Assembly (NCBI GenBank): GCA_002894685.1
Contig: NCRC01000010.1
Location: forward strand, 49,813 to 113,812
Origin: Salinivenus lutea
GTDB taxonomy: Bacteria > Bacteroidota > Rhodothermia > Rhodothermales > Salinibacteraceae
DNA: 64,000 nt
Direction of reading: 5' to 3'
The notes below the pieces were generated by a model. The model made no database searches and had not been told where the DNA came from. It saw only the letters and a list, made by a program, of their open reading frames with translations. Position 1 is the stretch's first letter, and every line of letters begins with the position of its first letter. Shown here piece by piece: positions 41,633 to 50,602 of this stretch. The position numbers were made by a program, and so were the translations under genes.

Positions 41633-43603
41633 ATGTCATTTCGCTCCCTCCGATGGGCGGTCGGCCTCGCCGTCGCTTGTCTCGTGCTTGCCCCCCCTGC
41701 CCTCGCCCAGTCCATCGAGGTGGACCCGGCCGATCCCACACTGGAGGTGGGCGAGACCCAGCAGCTCACGGGCTACTACGTCGACGCCGAGGGGGAGCGG
41801 CAGCGCGACACGACGATCGCATTCTTTTCGCGGAATGGCAGCGCGGCGCCCGTCTCGCGCAGCGGCGAAGTGACGGCGCAGGCGCCGGGGACCCACACCC
41901 TCGTCGCCCTCCGCCCGGCCTCCGGGGGACAGGAGCGCCTGATGACGGAGGTGACGGTCACCGTATCGCAGGCCCCGGTTGCCGAGGTCGCGTTTGCGGA
42001 CGTGCCGTCGCGGGTCTTCACCGACACGCAGGTGCCGGTTCGCGCAGAAGCCCGGACCGACGGCGGACAGGTCCGCGACGACGTGCAGATTCAGCTGGAA
42101 AGCAGCGACCCCGCCGTCGCTGAGGTAGACCATCTGCACCGCCTGTCGGGGAAGGCGTCCGGGACGGTTACGCTCACCGCCCGCGCCGAGGGCCAGGAGG
42201 CCACCGCCACCGTCGAGGTGGTTGAGAATCCCGTCGCGTCCCTCGACCTGACGGGCGGCGCCGACTCGGCCCGTACCGGGGACGTGCTGGATTTTGAGGC
42301 CACGCCCCGAGACGCAAACGGAGCGGCCGTGGACGACGCGCCCGTTCACTACGCCGTGCGCACTGAGCACACCGAGTCGATTGCGCCGGGCGCGACCGCC
42401 GAGATTGGCGGCGACGGCCGGTTCGTGGCGGAGGATGCGGGGCAGTACACCGTGGTGGCCACGAGCGGATCGCACACCGCCACGCACACCGTGTCCGTCA
42501 CGCCGCGCGACCTGGACGGGCGCATTGAGGTGGTGGGACGGGGGCGCGTGAGCGACGTGCACACGTCCGACCTCTGGGTGTGGGAGGCCCCGGCCGACGG
42601 ACGCGACTACGCCATCACCGGCACGTGGGGCGGCGACGGCGAGGCCTACTTCTGGGACGTGACCGACCCTGCGAACATCACGCCGGTCGACACCGTCACG
42701 GTCGACGCCCGCACGGTGAACGACGTGAAGGTGAGCGACGACGGGCGCACCTGCATCATCAGCCGCGAGGGCGCCTCCGATCGGAAAAACGGCATCGTCA
42801 TCCTCGACTGCGCCGACCCGACCGACGTGTCGGTCATCACCGAGTTTACCGAGCAGCTCACCGGCGGGGTGCACAACCTGTTCATCTACGAGGATCACGT
42901 CTACGCCCTCAGCAACGGGCGCCGCTACGAGATTATCAACATCGAAGACCGGGCCAATCCCGAGATCGTCAGCCAGTTTGAGCTGGAGACGCCGGGCCAC
43001 TCCATCCACGACGTGTGGGTGGACGACGGCATCGCCTATTCCTCAAACTGGGAGGATGGTGTGGTGCTGGTCGACGTGGGCAACGGCGTGCAGGGCGGCT
43101 CGCCCGCGAACCCGGTCGAAATCGGGCGCTACGCCTACCCGAGCGGCTGGAACCACGCCGCCTTCCCTTACGACGACGAGGAGACGGGCACGGACTGGGT
43201 CGTGGCGGGCGACGAGGCCTTCCCCAACGGCCTCAACACGGAAAACGAACCGACCATCCCGGCCGGCTGGATCCACTTCATCGACTTCTCCGACCCCGAC
43301 AATCCGACCGAGGAGGCGCGCTACCAGGTGCCGGAGGCCGGCTCGCACAACTTCTGGGTGCGGGGCGACACCCTCTACGTGGCGTATTACAACGCCGGGC
43401 TCCGCGTGGTGGACCTGTCCGGCGACCTCAAAGGCAACCTCTACGAGCAGGGCCGCGAGATCGCCCACTTCAAGTCGTTCGATCCGGAGGGGCGCATCCC
43501 CAACGCGCCCATGGCCTGGGGGCCGCAGCCGTACAAGGGCCACATTTTCTTCTCGGACTGGAACTCGGGCCTCTGGGCGGTGAAGCTTACGAGTGAAGAG
43601 TGA
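41633..43603 (+). CDS. Secreted protein with Ig-like domains and LVIVD-type beta-propeller
   Basis: This is a 656-residue protein with a signal peptide (residues 1-25, ending PALAQ). Bacterial Ig-like (Big_2-type) domains follow at about 26-110, 115-200 and 205-290. A C-terminal propeller of LVIVD-type repeats occupies about 300-650 (patterns such as AYFWDVTDPANITPVDTV, GIVILDCADPTDVSVITEF and LRVVDLSGDL). The repeats usually mediate surface binding or polymer contact. No catalytic residues are evident. It is followed within 100 bases by another secreted propeller gene, so a joint extracellular function is plausible. ATG 41633 is clear. Confidence 0.85.
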   Translation: MSFRSLRWAVGLAVACLVLAPPALAQSIEVDPADPTLEVGETQQLTGYYVDAEGERQRDTTIAFFSRNGSAAPVSRSGEVTAQAPGTHTLVALRPASGGQERLMTEVTVTVSQAPVAEVAFADVPSRVFTDTQVPVRAEARTDGGQVRDDVQIQLESSDPAVAEVDHLHRLSGKASGTVTLTARAEGQEATATVEVVENPVASLDLTGGADSARTGDVLDFEATPRDANGAAVDDAPVHYAVRTEHTESIAPGATAEIGGDGRFVAEDAGQYTVVATSGSHTATHTVSVTPRDLDGRIEVVGRGRVSDVHTSDLWVWEAPADGRDYAITGTWGGDGEAYFWDVTDPANITPVDTVTVDARTVNDVKVSDDGRTCIISREGASDRKNGIVILDCADPTDVSVITEFTEQLTGGVHNLFIYEDHVYALSNGRRYEIINIEDRANPEIVSQFELETPGHSIHDVWVDDGIAYSSNWEDGVVLVDVGNGVQGGSPANPVEIGRYAYPSGWNHAAFPYDDEETGTDWVVAGDEAFPNGLNTENEPTIPAGWIHFIDFSDPDNPTEEARYQVPEAGSHNFWVRGDTLYVAYYNAGLRVVDLSGDLKGNLYEQGREIAHFKSFDPEGRIPNAPMAWGPQPYKGHIFFSDWNSGLWAVKLTSEE

Positions 43604-43693
43604 TGCGTGAAGAGTGATGCGTGAAACGTACGGAGGGGGGACCGGCCTCTTCCGCCGACCTGTAACGTTCAACGTGCCAACCGTTAACGCGAA
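43588..43693. repeat. Tandem boundary repeats between two propeller genes
   Basis: GTGAAGAGTGATGC is repeated in tandem at about 43592-43622, spanning the stop codon of the upstream gene. TAACGTTCAACGTGCC with AACCGTTAACG follows at about 43663-43690. Both patches are short periodic words like those at 3722, 10884 and 62650. Confidence 0.65.
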
Positions 43694-43704
43694 ACCCGAC
43701 TGCC

Positions 43705-44778
43705 ATGCACTTCTCCCGTTTTCTCGTACTCGCCGGGTTCCTCCTGGCCCTGACTGCTGCCCCCGCGTTCGCCCAGGACTATTACGCCTACGTCGCGTCG
43801 GAGTCGGCGGACGAGGTGGCGCTCGTGCGGTTTGACGGGGAGGAGGCGACCGTCGAAGAAACCATCCGCGTCGGGCGGATCCCCATCGAGACGGAGGGGG
43901 CGCACGGCCTCACGGTGGCCCCCGATGGGAACCACTGGTTCGTGTCCATCGCCCACGGCAAGCCCTACGGCCGCGTGGCGAAGTACGAGACGGGGACGAA
44001 CGAGAAGGTGGGAACGGCGACGGTCGGGATGTTTCCCGCCACGATGCAGATCTCCACGGTGACTGGCCTGCTCCACGTTGCCAACTTCGATTTGCACGGC
44101 GAGCAGGAGCCGAGCAGCATCTCCCTGGTCGACCCCTCGACGATGACGGAGGTTGAGAAGATCGAAACGGGCATCATGCCGCACGGCTCGCGCTTCTCGC
44201 CGGGGGGGCGCATGCACTACTCCGTGGGCATGATGGACGGCACGCTCTACGAGATCGACGCGCTGGAGCGCACGGTGACGCGCACGCTCGCCCTCGACGG
44301 GGACACGCCCAAGCCGACGTGGGTGCAGCCGCATCCGTCCGAGCCGCTCGCGTACGTGGCGCTCAACGGCGGGGACGCCGTGCTGGAGGTGGACCTGGCG
44401 GACTGGCGCGTGACGCGACGCTTCGACACGGGGGCGGGCACGGCGCCCTACAATCTCGACGTGACGCCCGACGGGGAGACGCTGGTTGTGACCTACAAGG
44501 GCTCGGGCGAGACCGGCATCTGGGACCTGACCACCGGGGAGCGGCTGGCCCGTCTCGAGAACAGCCGGACGGTGACGCACGGGGTGGTGACGACGCCCGA
44601 CAACCGCTACGCCGTGGTGACGGCCGAGGGCGTGGGGGGCGAGCCGGGGGCGGTCGACATCTTCGACCTGGAGGCGAACGAGCGCGTCGCGTCGGTCGAC
44701 GTGGGGCAGCAGGCCGGGGGCGTGGCGTTCTGGAAGATGGAGCCCACGACCGCCGCCGCATCCGATGCTTCGAACTAA
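43705..44778 (+). CDS. Secreted YncE-type seven-bladed beta-propeller protein
   Basis: This is a 357-residue protein with a signal peptide (residues 1-24, ending AFAQ). YVTN/YncE-like blades follow (YAYVASESADEVALVRFDGEEATV, LTVAPDGNHWFVSI, LDVTPDGETLVVTY, VVTTPDNRYAVVT). The C-terminus completes a seven-blade ring. No catalytic centre is apparent. It follows the Ig-like/LVIVD protein on the same strand, suggesting a periplasmic or surface pair. Relatives are often uncharacterised. Confidence 0.87.
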   Translation: MHFSRFLVLAGFLLALTAAPAFAQDYYAYVASESADEVALVRFDGEEATVEETIRVGRIPIETEGAHGLTVAPDGNHWFVSIAHGKPYGRVAKYETGTNEKVGTATVGMFPATMQISTVTGLLHVANFDLHGEQEPSSISLVDPSTMTEVEKIETGIMPHGSRFSPGGRMHYSVGMMDGTLYEIDALERTVTRTLALDGDTPKPTWVQPHPSEPLAYVALNGGDAVLEVDLADWRVTRRFDTGAGTAPYNLDVTPDGETLVVTYKGSGETGIWDLTTGERLARLENSRTVTHGVVTTPDNRYAVVTAEGVGGEPGAVDIFDLEANERVASVDVGQQAGGVAFWKMEPTTAAASDASN

Positions 44779-44789
44779 CCGCGTCTCCA

Positions 44790-45257
44790 ATGCCTGCGGA
44801 TCGCCTCCGGTCTGATGCGGGCACGTATGCGTTGCTCCTGCGAGCCGACGACGCCCAGACGATTGGGGTGGGGGCGCTCGGGGAGCTGGTAGTGCAGCCG
44901 GGCCGGTACGTGTACGTCGGGAGTGCCTTTGGGCCGGGCGGGGTGCAGGCCCGGGTCCACCGCCACGCCCGCGGCGACGGGACGCTCCACTGGCACGTCG
45001 ACTATCTTCGCGCCGTCGCGACCCTGGTGCGCGCGTGGTGGACGCACGACGATACGCGACGAGAGTGTGCGTGGGCGGCGGCCCTCCGTCATCGGCCCGG
45101 CGCAACCGTTCCTCTAGAGGGCTTTGGTGCGTCGGACTGCTCCTGTCGGAGCCACCTGATTCGGATGGGGGACGGGACGAAGCGGACCGCCATTCAAGAC
45201 GCGCTCCGGGCCGAAGCCCCGATCCACAGCGCGAGTGCAGAGGCCTGGCCCCCGTAG
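44790..45257 (+). CDS. DUF123 GIY-YIG-related nuclease-like protein
   Basis: This is a 155-residue protein of the DUF123 (COG1833) family, sometimes fused to endonuclease III. Motifs GTYALLLRA, GRYVYVGSAFGPGGVQARVHRHAR and HWHVDYLR are typical. A CxC motif near the C-terminus is SDCSCRSHL. The predicted role is a GIY-YIG-type nuclease or DNA-binding accessory. ATG 44790 lies 11 bases beyond the preceding gene's stop. Confidence 0.85.
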   Translation: MPADRLRSDAGTYALLLRADDAQTIGVGALGELVVQPGRYVYVGSAFGPGGVQARVHRHARGDGTLHWHVDYLRAVATLVRAWWTHDDTRRECAWAAALRHRPGATVPLEGFGASDCSCRSHLIRMGDGTKRTAIQDALRAEAPIHSASAEAWPP

Positions 45258-45424
45258 GTTTTGGGACGCGGCGGGCGGAAATGTGGGAGAGGGGCAACAA
45301 AGTCGGGCCATCCGGACCGGCTCCCCGAGTGGACAGTAGCAGCGATACGTCTTAAACAAGGCGTGAAAGCCCCACAATGCCCCTGATTCGACGACATCCT
45401 TCTCAGCCAATCGTTCTGGAGTTC

Positions 45425-45595
45425 ATGAAAGACAGCAAGGGCTGGATTTTTGCCGCTGGCGTGCTTGCGCTCGCATTCTCAATCTACCTCTGGTTCAGCG
45501 GCAGCAAACAGGCCGCCATCTTCGTCGGGCTCTGGGTGCCCTCCCTGTGGATTCTCGCTGATCTCGTCGAGAAATCTGAGCTCACCGCGTCATGA
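45425..45595 (+). CDS. Small membrane protein of two helices
   Basis: This is a 56-residue protein (MKDSKGWIFAAGVLALAFS...). Two hydrophobic helices are predicted at about residues 8-25 and 31-50. ATG 45425 has a GGAG about seven bases upstream, which favours it over the in-frame ATG 45377. The stop overlaps the ATG of the next gene (ATGA), pointing to translational coupling. Function unknown. Confidence 0.55.
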   Translation: MKDSKGWIFAAGVLALAFSIYLWFSGSKQAAIFVGLWVPSLWILADLVEKSELTAS

Positions 45596-45834
45596 GACTC
45601 ATCGCCGAGTACTTCGGGCTCTTCGTGTTCGGATTCGTTGTGTTCATGGCTGGGCTCGTGGCCCTTCCCCCGGCCACCTCGATCGGGGAGGTGGTTGGCA
45701 TGGGACTGGCCTTCGTCGTGATTGCGGGCGGGTTCACGTGGTATTACAACAGCGATCTGCCGGCCGGGGAGCCGGGGCGGCAGCCGATGAATCGTCCCCC
45801 CGAGCACAAGCGCCCCGACGGCTCGGGTCCGTAG
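45592..45834 (+). CDS. Small membrane protein coupled to the preceding gene
   Basis: This is an 80-residue protein with two hydrophobic segments (about residues 5-25 and 30-50) and a polar Pro-rich tail (RQPMNRPPEHKRPDGSGP). Its ATG overlaps the stop codon of the 56-residue gene, so the two are likely expressed together. No family is recognised. Confidence 0.55.
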   Translation: MRLIAEYFGLFVFGFVVFMAGLVALPPATSIGEVVGMGLAFVVIAGGFTWYYNSDLPAGEPGRQPMNRPPEHKRPDGSGP

Positions 45835-45846
45835 CGGCCGCGGACG

Positions 45847-46038
45847 CTACGAGAAAACGAGGGCCGAGTGTTGAACAAGGGCGCCGATCCCGCCGCCAAC
45901 GGCATCGCCCGCACCTTCCCCAAGAAGGAGCCGGATGGGCGAAGCCGGTCCCGGGTGTTTCCCCGGGCGGGGAGATTGAGGCGGTGTCGCTGGTTGGGGA
46001 GGCATCCTCGGGGTTCGCGTTTCGGTTGTGCATGACAT
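45847..46038 (-). pseudogene. Decayed paralogue of the 46150 membrane protein
   Basis: The minus-strand frame retains a segment GEGAGDAVGGGIGALVQHSALVF similar to YGVAGALGGGVFALIQHLGPGF in the neighbour at 46150-46608, preceded by a Pro-rich N-terminus with METRT-like residues. The frame stops right after this block, so most of the membrane region is missing. It is inferred to be the truncated remnant of a tandem duplication. It occupies most of the 45835-46149 gap. Confidence 0.45.
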
Positions 46039-46149
46039 AAAGGAGCCCCTTCACACAGACCGGCACGCGACTCGATCATTCTGACGTTTCCGTTGGTCGT
46101 TCTGCCCTCCCAGCTTCAGAGGGTCCCGTGGGGCCCCTGAAAGCGATCG

Positions 46150-46608
46150 TCAGGGAGTGAGGTACCTGTCTATCCCCCCACCGATCACGCCCCCAACAAA
46201 TCCCCCGAGCCCGTCTTTCCAGGGCAGGGCCAGCAGGAGCGCCCCGTCGCCGACCCCCTGGGTTAACGTGGCCACCAGCATCACGGCGGTCCCCAGAAGC
46301 GTCCCTGCGAGGAGACCCGACGTGGCGACCACTCCCCACCGGGAGAGCGAAACCCGAGCGGTGGCCCACCGCGTGACCTCTTTCCACGTGCTTACGCCCA
46401 GTCCGCCAAGCAACGCGTAGAGAAAGACCCAGCGAACGAGCGCAGGCTCTGTGAGAAAGCCCGGGCCGAGATGCTGAATGAGGGCGAAGACTCCACCACC
46501 AAGGGCCCCGGCCACGCCGTATTGCACAACGCGACGAAGAGGAGAGGCCGGCGGCACAGGGGTGCTGAAGGGCGTTTCTGAGTTTCCGTTCGTGTTTCGA
46601 GTCTCCAT
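46150..46608 (-). CDS. Hypothetical glycine-rich membrane protein
   Basis: This is a 152-residue protein starting METRNTNGNSETP, with four hydrophobic helices, several glycine-rich (GVAGALGGGVFALIQH, LLAGTLLGTAVMLVATL, GGFVGGVIGGGIDRYL). It resembles small uncharacterised membrane proteins; no function can be given. ATG 46608 is preferred over an upstream in-frame codon because the METR start is mirrored in the decayed copy next door. Confidence 0.6.
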   Translation of the reverse strand: METRNTNGNSETPFSTPVPPASPLRRVVQYGVAGALGGGVFALIQHLGPGFLTEPALVRWVFLYALLGGLGVSTWKEVTRWATARVSLSRWGVVATSGLLAGTLLGTAVMLVATLTQGVGDGALLLALPWKDGLGGFVGGVIGGGIDRYLTP

Positions 46609-46708
46609 GTCGGATGGGGGGGTAGTGTGGGTAGATGCAGCGTGCAGTTGCGGGGCCACGTTCCGTCATGCAGCCACTCAGCGCCGGGCCTCCGTCCTGC
46701 ACCGGGCA

Positions 46709-47518
46709 TTAGTCCGTGTCGGCCAGCCGGATGGTCACGCCGAACGTTGGCTGCAGGAAGGTCGTCCGCGAGCGGCGAATGTCCAGTTCACTGCGGTCGA
46801 GCTGCCCGTTGCCGTTTTGGTCGCTGAGCGCTCCCTCCGTGAGGTACTCCGCCTCCTGACCCAGCAGGTACTGCACGCCAAAATGGAGGTCCACCCTGCG
46901 CACACTCTTGGTCGGGTTGTCCTGCCGGTAGACCTGAATGTCGATGCCTGCCCCGAGTCCGCCGCTGAAGGCAAAGTCATCGAAGTTGGTGGAGCCGGCG
47001 ACCTCGTCGCCGAGGTCGCCCTCATCAATGCGGGAGCGAGTGAACAGGTACTTGAAGCCGGCCAGGGCCTCGGCGTAGGGCCGAAAGCGACCCGTTCGGG
47101 ACTGGAGGCGAGCCGTCAGGTGCGTCTCCAAGACGTTGTTGCTCGTGGACACCTCCACCGGCACGCGGGGACCGACCGTGGAGCTGAACGGCACCTCGTT
47201 CTCCACATGGCCGTACCCAAAAAACCCGACGTCTACCCCCAGCAGGAGGGGGCTTCGGTTGATCCAGCCGCCAAGGGAGAGCCGGACGCCGGCTCCGGGC
47301 CCGACGTTGTCGCGAAGACGGCCGATCGGGACGCCGCCAATGAGTCCGCCACTGACCTGCCCGGAGATTGTCGGCGCGTCGGTGGTGTCGGGCAGGCCCT
47401 GGGCGCCGGAGGCCTCCTGGCCCAGGGCGGGCGCTGCCAACAGGAAAACGGAGGCAAGCAGGGTCGTAGCGACGAAAGGCAGGGAGCGGCGGAATCGGAG
47501 AGAAGCACTCGAAAACAT
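46709..47518 (-). CDS. Outer membrane beta-barrel-type protein
   Basis: This is a 269-residue protein with a signal peptide (residues 1 to about 32, ending ALGQE). Amphipathic beta-strand patterns follow (LLLGVDVGFFGYGHVEN, ETHLTARLQSRTGRFRPYAEALAGFKYLF, RVDLHFGVQYLLGQ), with a terminal strand ending in TFGVTIRLADTD. This fits an 8-10-strand outer membrane barrel. One acidic loop, DQNGNGQLDRSEL, resembles an EF-hand-type Ca-binding loop. Function unknown. It diverges from the LytS fusion gene, with a 586-base gap. Confidence 0.75.
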   Translation of the reverse strand: MFSSASLRFRRSLPFVATTLLASVFLLAAPALGQEASGAQGLPDTTDAPTISGQVSGGLIGGVPIGRLRDNVGPGAGVRLSLGGWINRSPLLLGVDVGFFGYGHVENEVPFSSTVGPRVPVEVSTSNNVLETHLTARLQSRTGRFRPYAEALAGFKYLFTRSRIDEGDLGDEVAGSTNFDDFAFSGGLGAGIDIQVYRQDNPTKSVRRVDLHFGVQYLLGQEAEYLTEGALSDQNGNGQLDRSELDIRRSRTTFLQPTFGVTIRLADTD

Positions 47519-48104
47519 GAGAGCACAGCGTTGCTTTGTTCGATGGGCACGCGCAGAACGCTTGGTTGCCGGGCGGGCGCCGTCTCCGGCGCGGCCCCGA
47601 CGTCCGTCGTTGCGTGAGGCTAAATGAGGGGGCACGAGGGGGAGTTTGTGCCGCTCGATGGGCGTGAGATGCTCCCTGCAAGCGTCCGCATTTCTGGACG
47701 AACGTAGCGAGAATGCAATTGCCGATTGCGGTCCCCGCAAGGCCAGCGGTCCGAAGACGCGCGCTGCGACTTCTGCGGCGCGTAGAGCCGCGTGCGCAGC
47801 GGAGAGCGCCTTTGTCAAAGCCTCCAGGCGGCGCACAGAGCTCTCGCGCCTGCTTCAAAAGGCGAGCCGCCCAATGACGTGCGCTGCCACGTGAAGACGA
47901 CGACATCGGACGGGCGCGCCGGTAGGGCCAGCAGCGAAAGCGCACGCTCATCGAACGATGTCTGCGCCCATGGGACTTCGCTTCCTTCTCTGCACACGCT
48001 CCGGTACCCTGTCCTCGGGGCGAGGAGCCGATGCATCGGTGAAGAGTCGGGGCCTCCGGGGCCTTCTCCAATTGCGGACTTCTCGAATCGGGTCGCAAGG
48101 AGGA
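47519..48104. other. Divergent intergenic region before the kinase fusion gene
   Basis: The 586 bases contain no convincing gene on either strand. Open frames that cross it are extensions of the neighbours with atypical composition. It should carry promoters for the outer membrane protein and the kinase fusion. No repeat family member was recognised. Confidence 0.45.
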
Positions 48105-50540
48105 ATGGATCGCACGCGCGCCTACTGGCTGTGTCAGATCGCCGGGTGGTCGCTTTTTACCGGGATCACCTTGGGGGTCCATCCAGAAAATTGGGCCCCC
48201 GGCGAGATCCAGACGACCCTCCTCCACTGGCTCCTGGCGATTGTCCTCGGCATCGGCCTCACTCATGCCTTCCGGGCGTATGCCAGGCGGCATGGCTGGA
48301 CGCACCTTTCCCTGAAGCAACTCGTCCCGCGGAGCGTAGCCGCCGCCGTCGTCGTGGGGGGACTCCTTACCGGTCTCAAGCTCCTTTTCGTAGTCCTCGG
48401 CCCGCTGGGCAGAGTTGCGCACAATCGAGCAGAGCCCCCGCTCGCCGAGGGAGCACTGAGCAACGTGCTCGTCGTGGGGGCCTGGATGGCAATCTATTTT
48501 GGGGTGCACGCGGCCTGGAACTACCGGCAGGCGGAGGTCGACCGATGGAAGCTGAAGGCCGAGGCCCAGGCCGTCCGGCTCGACGCCCTCAAGCTGCAGC
48601 TCAACCCACACTTCTTCTTCAACAGCCTCGCGAGCGTGCGCGCCCTCATCAGCGAGGCCCCTCGGCGGGCCAAGAAAATGGTCGCGCGCCTGGCTCGCCT
48701 GCTCCGAAAAACGCTGCGGGCCAGCGAGGAAGAGACCGTGCCGCTACGAGAAGAGCTCTCGACGACTGAGACCTACCTCCAGCTCGAAAAGGTGCGCTTC
48801 GAGGACCGGCTGGACTGGACCGTCGACGCCTCCGAGGCAGCCCTGAGCTGCTCGGTGCCGTTCATGCTGGTGCAGACCCTTACCGAGAATGCCGTTAAGC
48901 ACGGCATCGGGCAACGCCGAGGCGGGGGTACCATCCGGGTGGAGGCGGGCGTGGAGGACGGCGCCCACGGACCGTCGGCGGACACGCTGTGCCTGCGCGT
49001 CGCGAACCCGGGCCGGCTGGAGGGAGGCGGAGGAGACGCACCGGGCAGCGGCACGGGCCTGGAGAATGCCCGCGAGCGGTTGCGCCTGCTGTACGGGGAC
49101 GATGCCTCGCTGACCCTGATGCAGGACGGCCCGGAGACGGTCGCCGCGATCGTGCGGCTCCCGCGCCTATCGGGCGCTCGTGCTGAGGAGGCTGGGGCGG
49201 CAGACCCCTCCCAGGAACCTGCTTTGCCGCGCGCCGCCCTGCCTGAAAACGAGCGGACCCGAGACGCAAGGCCTTCGAACGGAGCGCCTGAAGCGGAGCC
49301 CGATGCATCGTCGCCGACCTCCACTGGGAACCGTGCCTCCGCCCTCTCGCAGGAGAAGAGGGGGAGCAGCAGCCCGGACAATGCCGGCGAACACCGCATG
49401 AGCCGCCTACTGGTGGGGTCTTCGAGCTACTGGGCCTGCCAGGCAGGCGGCTGGGGAGCCCTTCTTGCGCTTTTTACAGGCGTGGTGGTGTTCATGGACG
49501 GACAGGCCCCAGGTTGGGGAGAGCTCCTCGAGAGGCTGGTGGGAATCGGGGCCTTCGTTGCACCGGCTGTCGGGCTCACTCACATCTTCCGCCTGTACGC
49601 AAAATGGAAGAACTGGTCGGCGCTGTCCCCGCGGCAGCTTCTTCCGCGGGCCGGCGCCGCCGCCGTGCTGTTGGGAAGCGCGTACGTCCTCGTCACCTCC
49701 CCACTCGCACTGGACCCGGCGGAGCTGCCGGCCGCGTGGGGTCCCTGGCTGCGGGCCGTCCTGGATGAGATGGTCCCCGCTGCGCTTGGCTTCTCGGTAT
49801 TTATGGGAATATGGATGGCCCTCTACTTTGGCGTGCAGTCCGCCCGGAAGTACCGACAGGCCGAGATTGACCGGCAGAAACTGCAGGCGCGTGCCGAAAC
49901 GGCCCGGCTGGAGGCGCTCAAGCTGCAGCTCAATCCCCACTTCTTCTTCAACAGCCTTGCCAGCGTGCGCTCTCTGATCAGCGAAGCGCCGGCGCGCGCC
50001 CGGACAATGGTGGGGCGCCTGGCGCGTCTGCTGCGACGGACCCTGCAGGCGAGCGACAAAAAGACCGTGCCCCTTCAGGAAGAACTCTCCACGGTCGAGA
50101 CCTATCTGTCGCTCGAAACGGTGCGCTTTGAGGACCGGCTGGACTGGACGATGGACGTGGGGGCGGCGGCCCGGCAGCGCCACGTCCCGTACATGCTGGT
50201 ACAGACCCTCGTCGAGAACGCCGTCAAGCACGGGATTGGGCAGCGCCGGGCGGGCGGCACCATTCGGGTCGACGCAGCCGTTGAGGGCGAAGAGTCCCCG
50301 CTTCGCCTGCGAGTGACCAACCCGGGCCGGGTGGGAGAGGAGGCCGGCGCGGAGCACGGAGGCGGCATTGGCCTGGAGAATGCCCGCGAACGGCTGCAGC
50401 TTCTCTTCGGTGAAGAGGCCTCGCTGCGACTTGTCCAACATGACCCGGATACGGTTGCGGCCATCGTTCAGATTCCACTCCCCTCCGCGACGCAGCCCCG
50501 ATCGGGGCCGCCAGTGCTTAGCGCAGCGCCTCGCGGCTGA
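48105..50540 (+). CDS. Tandem fusion of two LytS-like sensor histidine kinases
   Basis: This 811-residue protein contains two whole LytS/YehU-type kinases. Copy one spans residues 1 to about 370, with four helices, the phospho-His motif LNPHFFFNSLAS (His169) and an ATPase domain with TENAVKHGIGQRRGGG and GTGLENARERL. A polar linker (about 371-431) rich in Pro/Ser/Glu follows. Copy two spans about 432-811 with His612 in the same motif and VENAVKHGIGQRRAGG. The two halves are closely similar. ATG 48105 has AGGAGGA directly upstream. An internal ATG at 49398 could in principle start copy two but lacks a ribosome site. The LytTR regulator at 50603 is the likely partner. Confidence 0.88.
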   Translation: MDRTRAYWLCQIAGWSLFTGITLGVHPENWAPGEIQTTLLHWLLAIVLGIGLTHAFRAYARRHGWTHLSLKQLVPRSVAAAVVVGGLLTGLKLLFVVLGPLGRVAHNRAEPPLAEGALSNVLVVGAWMAIYFGVHAAWNYRQAEVDRWKLKAEAQAVRLDALKLQLNPHFFFNSLASVRALISEAPRRAKKMVARLARLLRKTLRASEEETVPLREELSTTETYLQLEKVRFEDRLDWTVDASEAALSCSVPFMLVQTLTENAVKHGIGQRRGGGTIRVEAGVEDGAHGPSADTLCLRVANPGRLEGGGGDAPGSGTGLENARERLRLLYGDDASLTLMQDGPETVAAIVRLPRLSGARAEEAGAADPSQEPALPRAALPENERTRDARPSNGAPEAEPDASSPTSTGNRASALSQEKRGSSSPDNAGEHRMSRLLVGSSSYWACQAGGWGALLALFTGVVVFMDGQAPGWGELLERLVGIGAFVAPAVGLTHIFRLYAKWKNWSALSPRQLLPRAGAAAVLLGSAYVLVTSPLALDPAELPAAWGPWLRAVLDEMVPAALGFSVFMGIWMALYFGVQSARKYRQAEIDRQKLQARAETARLEALKLQLNPHFFFNSLASVRSLISEAPARARTMVGRLARLLRRTLQASDKKTVPLQEELSTVETYLSLETVRFEDRLDWTMDVGAAARQRHVPYMLVQTLVENAVKHGIGQRRAGGTIRVDAAVEGEESPLRLRVTNPGRVGEEAGAEHGGGIGLENARERLQLLFGEEASLRLVQHDPDTVAAIVQIPLPSATQPRSGPPVLSAAPRG

Positions 50541-50602
50541 TTTCTCGCGCAAACATCGACTTTCGACGTTTCCCTTGAGTGCAGACCCTCCCACAGCCCC
50601 TA

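Noticed and set aside
49398..50540. Second LytS half as a separate gene
   Set aside because: The internal ATG lacks a ribosome site and the frame is continuous with the first half, so one gene is the simpler reading.
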